Part shown: positions 1-7,068 of the stretch, piece by piece
Position numbering within the stretch: the stretch's first letter is position 1
Layout: every line of letters begins with the position of its first letter
Origin: Bradyrhizobium sp.
Lineage (GTDB): Bacteria; Pseudomonadota; Alphaproteobacteria; Rhizobiales; Xanthobacteraceae
Direction of reading: 5' to 3'
Length of the DNA stretch: 11,679 nucleotides
NCBI GenBank assembly: GCA_025960445.1
Contig: JAICIT010000035.1
Span: 1-11,679 of the forward strand
The notes under the pieces: generated by a model
Databases searched by the model: none
What the model saw: only the letters and a program-made list of their open reading frames with translations
What the model was told of the DNA's origin: nothing
Position numbers and translations under genes: made by a program

Positions 1-864
1 CGCCTGAATTGGCTTCTGTCGCATGGCAAGGGCAAGAGCTGGGGGGATGCGCCAAAGAAGTTCATCCAGATCGACATCGAGCCGAGGGAAATGGACTCCA
101 ACGTTGAGATAGCGGCCCCAGTTGTGGGCGATATCGGTTCCTGCGTATCAGCGCTGCTTGCGGGCATCGGTGCCAACTGGCCGGCGGCACCGGCCGAGTG
201 GGTCGGCGCGGTAAATTCAAAGCGCGAAGACAACATCGCGAAGATGGCGCCGCGCCTGATGAACAACAAATCTCCGATGGATTACCACGGCGCGCTTGGC
301 GCGTTGCGCACGGTGATCAAGGAACGGCCGGACGCCATTCTGGTCAACGAGGGCGCCAATACGCTCGACCTCGCGCGCGGCATCATCGATATGTACAAGC
401 CGCGCAAGCGGCTCGACGTCGGCACCTGGGGCGTCATGGGGATCGGCATGGGCTTTGCCATCGGAGCCGCGATCGAGACCGGCAAGCCGGTACTCGCGGT
501 CGAGGGCGATAGCGCCTTTGGCTTCTCCGGGATGGAGGTCGAGACCATCTGCCGATACAACCTCCCGGTCTGCGTGGTCATTTTTAACAACAACGGCATC
601 TATCGCGGCACCGACGTCAACTCCGCCGGCTCGGACGTTGCGACCACGGTGTTCGTCAAGGACTCGCGTTACGACAAGATGATGGAAGCTTTCGGCGGCG
701 TGGGCATCAATGCGACGACGCCTGACGAGTTGAAGCGCGCGGTCGACAAGGCGATGGACTCGGGCAAGCCGACGCTGATCAACGCGGTGATAGATCCGGC
801 GGCCGGATCCGAAAGCGGCCGCATCGGCAACCTCAATCCGCAAAGCGTCATTCGCAAAAAGTAA
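1..864 (+). CDS. oxc: Oxalyl-CoA decarboxylase, C-terminal half (5' end outside window)
   Basis: This ThDP-dependent enzyme decarboxylates oxalyl-CoA to formyl-CoA and CO2 in the cytoplasm (EC 4.1.1.8), the second step of oxalate breakdown. The frame is open from base 1 with no start, so 287 residues are present of a usual length near 570-580. What is visible is the end of the central domain (FIQIDIEP... APVVGDI) and the whole C-terminal ThDP-binding domain. The ThDP/Mg motif runs from GDS at 505-513 to NNNG at 586-597. The Tyr of GIYRG (601) probably matches active-site Tyr483 of Oxalobacter formigenes OXC. Ser (814) and Arg (820) of ESGRIGNLN match its Ser553/Arg555, which close over the substrate. 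Family members are activated by ADP. Frc follows after 76 bp, so the two are probably co-transcribed. The ATG at 91 is internal and not a start. Function is secure; only the residue mapping is from memory. Confidence 0.95.
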   Translation, partial: RLNWLLSHGKGKSWGDAPKKFIQIDIEPREMDSNVEIAAPVVGDIGSCVSALLAGIGANWPAAPAEWVGAVNSKREDNIAKMAPRLMNNKSPMDYHGALGALRTVIKERPDAILVNEGANTLDLARGIIDMYKPRKRLDVGTWGVMGIGMGFAIGAAIETGKPVLAVEGDSAFGFSGMEVETICRYNLPVCVVIFNNNGIYRGTDVNSAGSDVATTVFVKDSRYDKMMEAFGGVGINATTPDELKRAVDKAMDSGKPTLINAVIDPAAGSESGRIGNLNPQSVIRKK

Positions 865-929
865 CCAGCGAGATCGTGGCGGGGAAACAGGACCCTCCCC
901 GCCCTCCCGCGCAGGACCAGATACGATAC

Positions 930-933
930 GGAG
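930..933 (+). promoter_or_regulatory. Ribosome binding site of frc
   Basis: GGAG lies 7 nt before the ATG at 941 and fixes the frc start. The 76-bp oxc-frc gap holds no terminator hairpin, which agrees with read-through from oxc. Confidence 0.7.
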
Positions 934-940
934 CAAGACA

Positions 941-2218
941 ATGACCAAGGCGCTGCACGGAGTTCGAATTCTTGATTTCACCCACGTCCAATCCGGACCG
1001 ACGTGTACGCAGTTGCTGGCGTGGTTCGGCGCCGACGTGATCAAGGTTGAGCGCCCCGGCGTCGGCGATATCACGCGCGGTCAGTTGCAGGATATCCCGA
1101 ATGTCGACAGCCTGTACTTCACGATGCTCAATCACAATAAGCGCTCAATCACGCTGGACACCAAGAATCCCAAGGGCAAGGAAGTCCTCACCGAATTGAT
1201 CAAGAAATGCGACGTGCTGGTTGAAAACTTCGGCCCGGGCGTGCTCGATCGAATGGGATTTCCCTGGGAAAAGATTCAAAGCATCAATTCGAAAATGATC
1301 GTCGCCTCGATCAAAGGCTTCGGTCCTGGTCCTTACGAGGATTGCAAGGTGTATGAGAACGTCGCGCAATGCACCGGCGGCTCTGCCTCCACGACCGGCT
1401 TTCGTGACGGGCTGCCGCTCGTCACCGGCGCACAGATCGGGGACAGCGGCACAGGCTTGCACCTAGCGCTTGGCATTGTCGCCGCGCTCTACCAGCGCAC
1501 GATGACCGGGCGCGGACAGCGGGTCACCGCCGCCATGCAGGATGGAGTTCTCAACCTCGCTCGTGTGAAGCTGCGTGACCAGCAGCGCCTCGCCCATGGC
1601 CCGCTCAAGGAATACAGCCAGTACGGCGAAGGCATTCCGTTTGGTGATGCGGTGCCGCGTGCTGGCAACGACTCCGGCGGTGGTCAGCCAGGCCGCATTC
1701 TGAAGTGCAAGGGCTGGGAGACCGATCCGAACGCCTATATCTATTTCATTACCCAGGCGCCGGTCTGGGAGAAGATCTGTGACGTCATCGGCGAACCCGG
1801 TTGGAAGAACCATCCCGATTACGCGAAGCCGGCCGCCCGCCTGCCGCGCCTCAACGAGATTTTTTCTCGGATCGAGCAATGGACGATGACCAAGACCAAG
1901 TTCGAGGCGATGGATATTCTGAACAGGGACGACATTCCCTGCGGTCCAATCCTGTCGATGAAGGAATTGGCGGAAGATAAATCGCTCCGCGCTACCGGCA
2001 CCATTGTCGAGGTCGATCATCCGACCCGGGGCAAGTACCTGTCGGTCGGCAATCCCATCAAGCTATCGGACAGCCCGTCAGATGTGTCCCGCTCGCCGCT
2101 ACTTGGGGAACACACCGACGAAGTCCTGCGGCAGGTCCTCGGATTCAGTGATCACCAGGTAGCTGAAATCCACGATTCCGGCGCGCTCGATCCGCCGCGC
2201 AAAGTCGCCGCCGAGTAG
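941..2218 (+). CDS. frc: Formyl-CoA:oxalate CoA-transferase
   Basis: This class III (CaiB/BaiF) CoA-transferase moves CoA from formyl-CoA to oxalate, giving oxalyl-CoA for Oxc and free formate (EC 2.8.3.16). It acts in the cytoplasm as an interlaced dimer in known members. The 425 residues are full length (O. formigenes FRC has 428). The N-terminus ([10 protein letters not shown]), [15 protein letters not shown] and the glycine loop SGGGQPG are all visible. Asp168 in GDSGTG corresponds to catalytic Asp169, which forms the aspartyl-CoA anhydride. Residue 48 is Gln (in RGQLQ), as in E. coli YfdW, whereas O. formigenes FRC has Trp48, which affects substrate inhibition. The next element downstream is a long hairpin, with no classical terminator directly after the stop. 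A general CaiB-family transferase is the only alternative, and the oxc neighbour argues against it. Confidence 0.96.
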   Translation: MTKALHGVRILDFTHVQSGPTCTQLLAWFGADVIKVERPGVGDITRGQLQDIPNVDSLYFTMLNHNKRSITLDTKNPKGKEVLTELIKKCDVLVENFGPGVLDRMGFPWEKIQSINSKMIVASIKGFGPGPYEDCKVYENVAQCTGGSASTTGFRDGLPLVTGAQIGDSGTGLHLALGIVAALYQRTMTGRGQRVTAAMQDGVLNLARVKLRDQQRLAHGPLKEYSQYGEGIPFGDAVPRAGNDSGGGQPGRILKCKGWETDPNAYIYFITQAPVWEKICDVIGEPGWKNHPDYAKPAARLPRLNEIFSRIEQWTMTKTKFEAMDILNRDDIPCGPILSMKELAEDKSLRATGTIVEVDHPTRGKYLSVGNPIKLSDSPSDVSRSPLLGEHTDEVLRQVLGFSDHQVAEIHDSGALDPPRKVAAE

Positions 2219-2246
2219 TTGCCGCCTTTTTCCAGTAGCTGAATTC

Positions 2247-2292
2247 CATGTGAAAATGGCCGCGTGCCGGTTCCCGCTGCCCTTTTCACATG
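2247..2292. repeat. Perfect 10-bp inverted repeat, imperfect 46-nt hairpin after frc
   Basis: CATGTGAAAA (2247-2256) is exactly complementary to TTTTCACATG (2283-2292). The arms extend inward with two more 3-bp blocks (2258-2260 with 2279-2281, 2262-2264 with 2275-2277), interrupted by single mismatches. The element starts 28 nt after the frc stop. No T-run follows, so it is not a standard intrinsic terminator. It could stabilise or process the 3' end of the oxc-frc mRNA, or be a protein-binding dyad. The role is not known. Confidence 0.6.
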
Positions 2293-2363
2293 CCCAATCG
2301 TTCTCGCCAGCCGCAGTTATGCTGCGCTGCGAAGACGAAATTGCTGCTGTGCAAACAAGGCGG

Positions 2364-2392
2364 TTGCCTCTGGCATCTGGCATACATAGAAC
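2364..2392 (+). promoter_or_regulatory. Possible promoter of the 45-codon ORF, with a degenerate copy of the oxalate-locus element
   Basis: TTGCCT (2364-2369) is 17 bp from TAGAAC (2387-2392), a weak sigma-70-like pair. The spacer holds TGGCATCTGGCATACAT (2371-2387), which matches the oxlT operator (2721-2737) at 12 of 17 positions and also follows a TTGCCT. The right half is CATACAT instead of CATACCA, so the dyad is broken. Suggestive only. Confidence 0.3.
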
Positions 2393-2425
2393 GGGTTCCA
2401 TGTTGTCTTACCACAGGGAATTCCG

Positions 2426-2563
2426 ATGTCTAAAGCTGCCTCAGTCGCGATCGCACCTTCTGCCACCCTCTTCAGGCGCTTCATGGCGGCGCTGGATCAG
2501 TTGCTGAGGGCGAACGCCCAAACGGCCATCCGCAATGGCGATCTTCCCTATTTCGGCCTGTGA
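2426..2563 (+). CDS. Small hypothetical protein, 45 aa
   Basis: This short ORF starts MSKAASVAIAPSATLF and ends IRNGDLPYFGL. A good Shine-Dalgarno (AGGGAA, 2415-2420) lies about 6 nt before the ATG, and an intrinsic terminator stands 58 nt after the stop, so the unit looks like a real transcript. The protein has an Ala-rich N-terminus and a likely amphipathic helix (about residues 15-35: FRRFMAALDQLLRANAQ). I see no signal peptide, cysteine or metal motif. I believe similar short proteins with a basic-hydrophobic helix and a short C-terminal tail occur in Bradyrhizobium and relatives, but I cannot confirm this here. It lies between frc and the antiporter, so a link to oxalate metabolism is possible but unproven. 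Function unknown. Confidence 0.5.
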   Translation: MSKAASVAIAPSATLFRRFMAALDQLLRANAQTAIRNGDLPYFGL

Positions 2564-2620
2564 AGCCTCCACGCAGCCTGAAAAGCTCTCGTCTATACAC
2601 TCCCACGAAGAAATCTGCCG

Positions 2621-2649
2621 AATGGCCCCGTTACCGGGGCCATTTTTTT
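2621..2649 (+). terminator. Rho-independent terminator upstream of oxlT
   Basis: A perfect 10-bp stem (AATGGCCCCG, 2621-2630, pairing with 2635-2644) with a TTAC loop runs into seven T (2643-2649). It ends the transcript of the small ORF and any read-through from oxc-frc, so the antiporter must have its own promoter. Confidence 0.9.
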
Positions 2650-2712
2650 GGCCTGCGTCGAGCTTGCCGCTGTGACATATCGCCCGGATGCGACATGAGT
2701 CGTAAGGATGGG

Positions 2713-2742
2713 TTGCCTAGTGGCATATTACATACCAAAATC
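2713..2742 (+). promoter_or_regulatory. oxlT promoter with embedded 17-bp operator (site A)
   Basis: TTGCCT (2713-2718) and CAAAAT (2736-2741) are 17 bp apart and form a moderate sigma-70-like promoter. Between them lies TGGCATATTACATACCA (2721-2737), an imperfect dyad whose halves read TGGCATA and, on the other strand, TGGTATG. The same element at the same distance from the -35 box stands before the CBS gene (4242-4258; 14 of 17 identical). A regulator bound here would cover the promoter spacer and block RNA polymerase. Half-sites TGG-ATA/TAT-CCA resemble operators of GntR-family (FadR-type) repressors; that assignment is inference. Confidence 0.55.
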
Positions 2743-2772
2743 CGGCAACAAAAACGTGCTCGGGGATTCGCC

Positions 2773-4062
2773 ATGACAGACAGGGTTTACGCAGCGGCTT
2801 CGGCCGATGCTCGCGTCAGCGATAGTTATCGATGGACGCAGTTGGCTATCGGAGTCGCCGCTATGGTGATGATCGCCAATTACCAATACGGCTGGACTTT
2901 CTTCGTCCCGGATATCCAGAAAAAATTCGGATGGGATCGTGCATCGATCCAGTGGGCATTCACACTTTTCGTTCTTTTCGAAACCTGGCTGGTGCCGATC
3001 GAGGGCTGGTTTGTCGACAAGTATGGTCCGCGTCTGGTGGTCCTCGCCGGCGGTATCCTGTGTGGTGCCGGCTGGGCGATCAACTCGCACGCCACAAGCC
3101 TCTCCGGATATTATTTCGGGATGATCATGGCCGGCATCGGTGCTGGTGCCGTCTACGGCACCTGCGTCGGCAACGCGCTGAAATGGTTTCCAGACAAGCG
3201 CGGACTTGCCGCCGGCATTACGGCGGCGGGCTTTGGCGCCGGCTCGGCGCTCACCGTCGCTCCAATTCAGGCGATGATCAAGGACTCCGGCTTTCAGAAC
3301 ACCTTCCTCTATTTTGGTTTGGGCCAAGGCATCATCGTCGTCATCCTCGCATTCTTTCTGGTTGCTCCAAAAGCGGGACAGGCGCCGCCGGTAATTCAGA
3401 ATGCCAGCATTTTCCAGAGCCGTCGTAATTACGGACCGGAGGAGGTCATACGGGAGCCGCTGTTCTGGCTGATGTACCTGATGTTCGTGCTGGTCGGGGC
3501 CGGCGGATTGATGGTGACCGCCAATCTGAAGCCGATTGCGGCGGACTGGAAAATCGACAGCGTCCCCGTCACTCTGATGGCGGTGACGATGACGACCGTG
3601 ACCTTCGCGGCGACGATTGATCGCGTCCTCAACGGATTGACACGGCCGTTCTTCGGCTGGGTATCGGACATGATCGGCCGCGAAAATACGATGTTCATCG
3701 CCTTCGGTTTAGAGGGCATAGGCATCTGGGCGCTGTACATGCTGGGGCACGATCCGATCTGGTTCGTGGTGCTGTCTGGTATCGTGTTCTTCGCCTGGGG
3801 TGAGATCTATTCTCTGTTCCCCTCCACTTGCACCGATACGTTCGGGGCGAAATTCGCGACCACCAATGCCGGGCTTCTCTACACTGCCAAAGGCACCGCC
3901 TCGTTGCTTGTGCCTCTCGGCAACTACATGCAGCAATCCTCGGGAAGCTGGGACCGGGTGTTCCTGATTGCCGCGGGCGCCAACATTGTCGCGTCGCTTC
4001 TTGCGATCGTGGTTCTCAAACCGTGGCGCAAGTCTGTGATCGCCAAAGCTCAGGCAAACTGA
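2773..4062 (+). CDS. oxlT: Oxalate/formate antiporter, MFS family (OxlT-like)
   Basis: This is a 429-residue, 12-TM major facilitator of the oxalate:formate antiporter family. It would sit in the inner membrane and exchange external oxalate for the formate made by Frc/Oxc. Visible features are the MFS loop motif DKYGPR (82-87), KWFPDKRGLAAGI (137-149), a central hydrophilic loop (about 199-225), NGLTRPFFGWVSD (287-299) and LLYTAKGTAS (368-377). Arg291 and Lys373 are candidates for the substrate-binding Arg272 and Lys355 of O. formigenes OxlT; their spacing is close to that protein (82 versus 83). The ATG at 2773 has GGGGA (2762-2766) 6 nt upstream. A longer in-frame reading from 2560 would run through the terminator and operator, so I reject it. 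The gene is monocistronic between two terminators. Specificity for oxalate is inferred from context and family. Confidence 0.88.
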   Translation: MTDRVYAAASADARVSDSYRWTQLAIGVAAMVMIANYQYGWTFFVPDIQKKFGWDRASIQWAFTLFVLFETWLVPIEGWFVDKYGPRLVVLAGGILCGAGWAINSHATSLSGYYFGMIMAGIGAGAVYGTCVGNALKWFPDKRGLAAGITAAGFGAGSALTVAPIQAMIKDSGFQNTFLYFGLGQGIIVVILAFFLVAPKAGQAPPVIQNASIFQSRRNYGPEEVIREPLFWLMYLMFVLVGAGGLMVTANLKPIAADWKIDSVPVTLMAVTMTTVTFAATIDRVLNGLTRPFFGWVSDMIGRENTMFIAFGLEGIGIWALYMLGHDPIWFVVLSGIVFFAWGEIYSLFPSTCTDTFGAKFATTNAGLLYTAKGTASLLVPLGNYMQQSSGSWDRVFLIAAGANIVASLLAIVVLKPWRKSVIAKAQAN

Positions 4063-4084
4063 CCATCTTGATTGGCCGGAACGT

Positions 4085-4115
4085 AAGCGCCCACCTTAAA
4101 GGTGGGCGCTTTTTT
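4085..4115 (+). terminator. Rho-independent terminator of oxlT
   Basis: An 11-bp perfect stem (AAGCGCCCACC, 4085-4095, with 4101-4111), loop TTAAA and a run of six T (4110-4115) lie 22 nt after the oxlT stop. It separates oxlT from the CBS gene. Confidence 0.92.
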
Positions 4116-4214
4116 GCGCGCAAGCGAACTCCGTAGCCGACATTGTTCGCGAGCTTGTGACGAGGAGAAAGTGCCGGGAAGCCCAACAATGTCCATTCTC
4201 GTGGCGCCTCATGA

Positions 4215-4235
4215 AATCGAATGATGAGTTCGATT
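4215..4235. repeat. 7-bp inverted repeat overlapping the CBS-gene -35 box
   Basis: AATCGAA (4215-4221) and TTCGATT (4229-4235) form a perfect inverted repeat with a 7-nt spacer. Its right arm runs into TTGACA (4234-4239). It could be a second regulator site, but arms this short can arise by chance. Confidence 0.35.
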
Positions 4236-4263
4236 GACAAGTGGCATAATGTATACCAATAAT
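4234..4263 (+). promoter_or_regulatory. CBS-gene promoter with embedded 17-bp operator (site B)
   Basis: TTGACA (4234-4239) is a consensus -35 box; AATAAT (4258-4263) matches the -10 consensus at 5 of 6 positions with an 18-bp spacer. The spacer holds TGGCATAATGTATACCA (4242-4258), a dyad TGGcATA-N3-TATaCCA. It is 14/17 identical to the element before oxlT, again 8 bp downstream of the first -35 base. Transcription would begin near 4270, leaving a leader of about 34 nt. An operator between -35 and -10 suggests repression. Confidence 0.65.
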
Positions 4264-4291
4264 ATGGTAAAGGTCCTGCGGCTCACCTTAA

Positions 4292-4298
4292 AGGGAGG
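4292..4298 (+). promoter_or_regulatory. Strong ribosome binding site of the CBS gene
   Basis: AGGGAGG is close to the perfect anti-16S complement and stands 5 nt before the ATG at 4304. It suggests high translation and settles the start. Confidence 0.75.
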
Positions 4299-4303
4299 TT
4301 GCG

Positions 4304-4735
4304 ATGCAAGTCGGAGATATCCTGCGCAAGAAAACTGCCCGGGTTGCAACGGTTCGCATGAATGAGACTGTCGGCATTGCGGCCCAATTAATGCGGGCCA
4401 GCAATATCAGTGCGCTTGTCGTCAAGGACGTGGTCCGGACCGAAGGAAATACCGCCGTTGGCATGTTCACCGAACGCGATGTCGTCCGCGCCATTGCCGA
4501 GCACGGCGCCGCCGGCGTAAGTCTCAAAGTCTCGCAATTGATTTCAGTCCAGCAGCTTGTTTCCTGCAGTTCGACCGACACGCTCGAGCACGTTCGTCAT
4601 CTGATGAACAAGCACCACATCCGCCATTTGCCGGTGATCGACAATTACAGTCTGATCGGCGTGGTCAGCATCCGCGACATCTCGACCGCATTCGATGATG
4701 AGGCGACCGCGAGCGCGCGCTCGCTTTCTGCCTGA
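4304..4735 (+). CDS. Tandem CBS-domain protein
   Basis: This 143-residue soluble protein consists almost only of two CBS domains (about 3-66 and 76-130), the pair that forms one Bateman module. Both domains end in the typical strand-turn-helix signature: GMFTERDVVRA (53-63) and GVVSIRDI (119-126). Such modules bind adenosyl ligands (AMP, ADP, ATP, SAM, CoA-type molecules) and act as sensors. There is no attached enzyme, transporter or DNA-binding domain, so the partner is unknown. The gene has its own strong promoter and Shine-Dalgarno, and it shares an operator-like dyad with oxlT. My inference is that it is induced with oxalate transport and may tune oxalate or CoA/adenylate use; Oxc is itself ADP-activated in the family. 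It resembles stand-alone CBS proteins often annotated as IMP-dehydrogenase-like or inosine monophosphate dehydrogenase-related, but no catalytic part is present. Confidence 0.85.
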   Translation: MQVGDILRKKTARVATVRMNETVGIAAQLMRASNISALVVKDVVRTEGNTAVGMFTERDVVRAIAEHGAAGVSLKVSQLISVQQLVSCSSTDTLEHVRHLMNKHHIRHLPVIDNYSLIGVVSIRDISTAFDDEATASARSLSA

Positions 4736-6052
<1,317 letters not shown>

Positions 6053-6087
6053 GCGTCGCGGCTTCGCCGCCAATCGAGAACGATCGC

Positions 6088-7056
6088 ATGAAGGCTTATG
6101 TGTACGGCGCCGGTGGCGCGGCAATTACCGAGTTGCCCAAGCCGACGCCGAGCGGCACACAAGTGCTGGTCCATGTGCATGCTTGCGGCCTGAACCGCGC
6201 CGATCTCGGCATGACCAAAGGCCATGTGCATGGCAGCGCCGGTGGCGTCGGAACCGCTCTTGGAATGGAATGGGCTGGCGAGGTCGCCGAACTCGGACCG
6301 CAAGCTAAAGGCGTGAAGGTCGGCGACAAAGTCATGGGATCGGGCGCCGGCGCGTTCGCCGAATATACGCTGGCCGATCACGGGCGGCTGTTTCGCACTC
6401 CTTCGAATATGAACTTTGAAGAGGCCGCCACCCTCCCCGTCGCGCTCGCGACCATGCACAACGCGGTGGTCACGAACGGCGCATTGCAGCCCGGTCAATC
6501 CGTTTTGATCCAGGGCGCCAGCTCCGGCGTCGGTCTGATGGCCTTGCAAATAGCAAAACTCAAAGGGGCTAAACTCGTGGTCGGATCCTCAACCGACGCG
6601 ACGCGCCGGAGCCGGTTGCATGAATTCGGCACTGATCTCGCGGTGGATTCGAGCGACCCCGGCTGGGTCGACCAGGTGCTGAAGGCCACCGGAGGCGAAG
6701 GCGTCGACCTGATTGTCGATCAGGTTTCCGGCAAGGTCGCGAGCCAAAATCTTGCGGCCACCAGGATCAAGGGACGCATCGTCAATGTCGGCCGGCTCGG
6801 AGGCACCCATGCGGACTTCAATTTCGACCTGCATGCCGCCCGACGTATCCACTACGTCGGCGTGACTTTCCGCACCCGTTCGATCGAGGAAATCCGCGAG
6901 ATTTTCGATGAGGTCCGCAAGGATATCTGGCCCGCGGTGGAATCACGCAAGCTGCAATTGCCGATAGACAAGGTGTTCGCTTTCAAGGACATCGGCCAGG
7001 CTTTCGAACACATGGAAGCCAACCGACATCTCGGCAAGATCGTTGTGACGCTGTAG
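6088..7056 (+). CDS. Zinc-less MDR oxidoreductase, quinone oxidoreductase type
   Basis: This 322-residue medium-chain dehydrogenase/reductase has an N-terminal GroES-like domain (about 1-125) and a Rossmann domain (about 125-260). The nucleotide-binding motif QGASSGVG (142-149) is of the AxxGxxG type typical of NADPH-dependent quinone oxidoreductases. HACGLNRADL (31-40) and VGDKV (78-82) are further family marks. The catalytic-zinc ligands of alcohol dehydrogenases and the four-Cys structural zinc loop are absent, so it should be zinc-independent. The C-terminus (FAFKDIGQAFEHMEANRHLGKIVV) is typical. It follows the flavin reductase gene by 35 bp with only a weak Shine-Dalgarno (GAGAA, 6076-6080), which fits an operon. 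Substrate may be quinones, enals or enoyl compounds; sequence alone does not decide. Its 3' end converges on the cyclase gene with a 12-bp gap and no visible terminator. Confidence 0.87.
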   Translation: MKAYVYGAGGAAITELPKPTPSGTQVLVHVHACGLNRADLGMTKGHVHGSAGGVGTALGMEWAGEVAELGPQAKGVKVGDKVMGSGAGAFAEYTLADHGRLFRTPSNMNFEEAATLPVALATMHNAVVTNGALQPGQSVLIQGASSGVGLMALQIAKLKGAKLVVGSSTDATRRSRLHEFGTDLAVDSSDPGWVDQVLKATGGEGVDLIVDQVSGKVASQNLAATRIKGRIVNVGRLGGTHADFNFDLHAARRIHYVGVTFRTRSIEEIREIFDEVRKDIWPAVESRKLQLPIDKVFAFKDIGQAFEHMEANRHLGKIVVTL

Positions 7057-7068
7057 TTCAGAACTCTT

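Noticed and set aside
217..1074. Long minus-strand ORF (285 codons) opposite oxc
   Set aside because: It lies antisense to clear oxc coding sequence, crosses the oxc-frc gap and has a low-complexity Arg/Asp/His-rich translation typical of GC-rich shadow frames.
2250..2507. Plus-strand ORF of 85 codons after frc
   Set aside because: It starts inside the inverted repeat, has no Shine-Dalgarno, and overlaps out of frame the better supported 45-codon ORF at 2426.
2560..2772. 71-residue N-terminal extension of the antiporter
   Set aside because: It would translate through the terminator at 2621-2649 and the promoter/operator at 2713-2742, and the extra residues do not look like MFS sequence.
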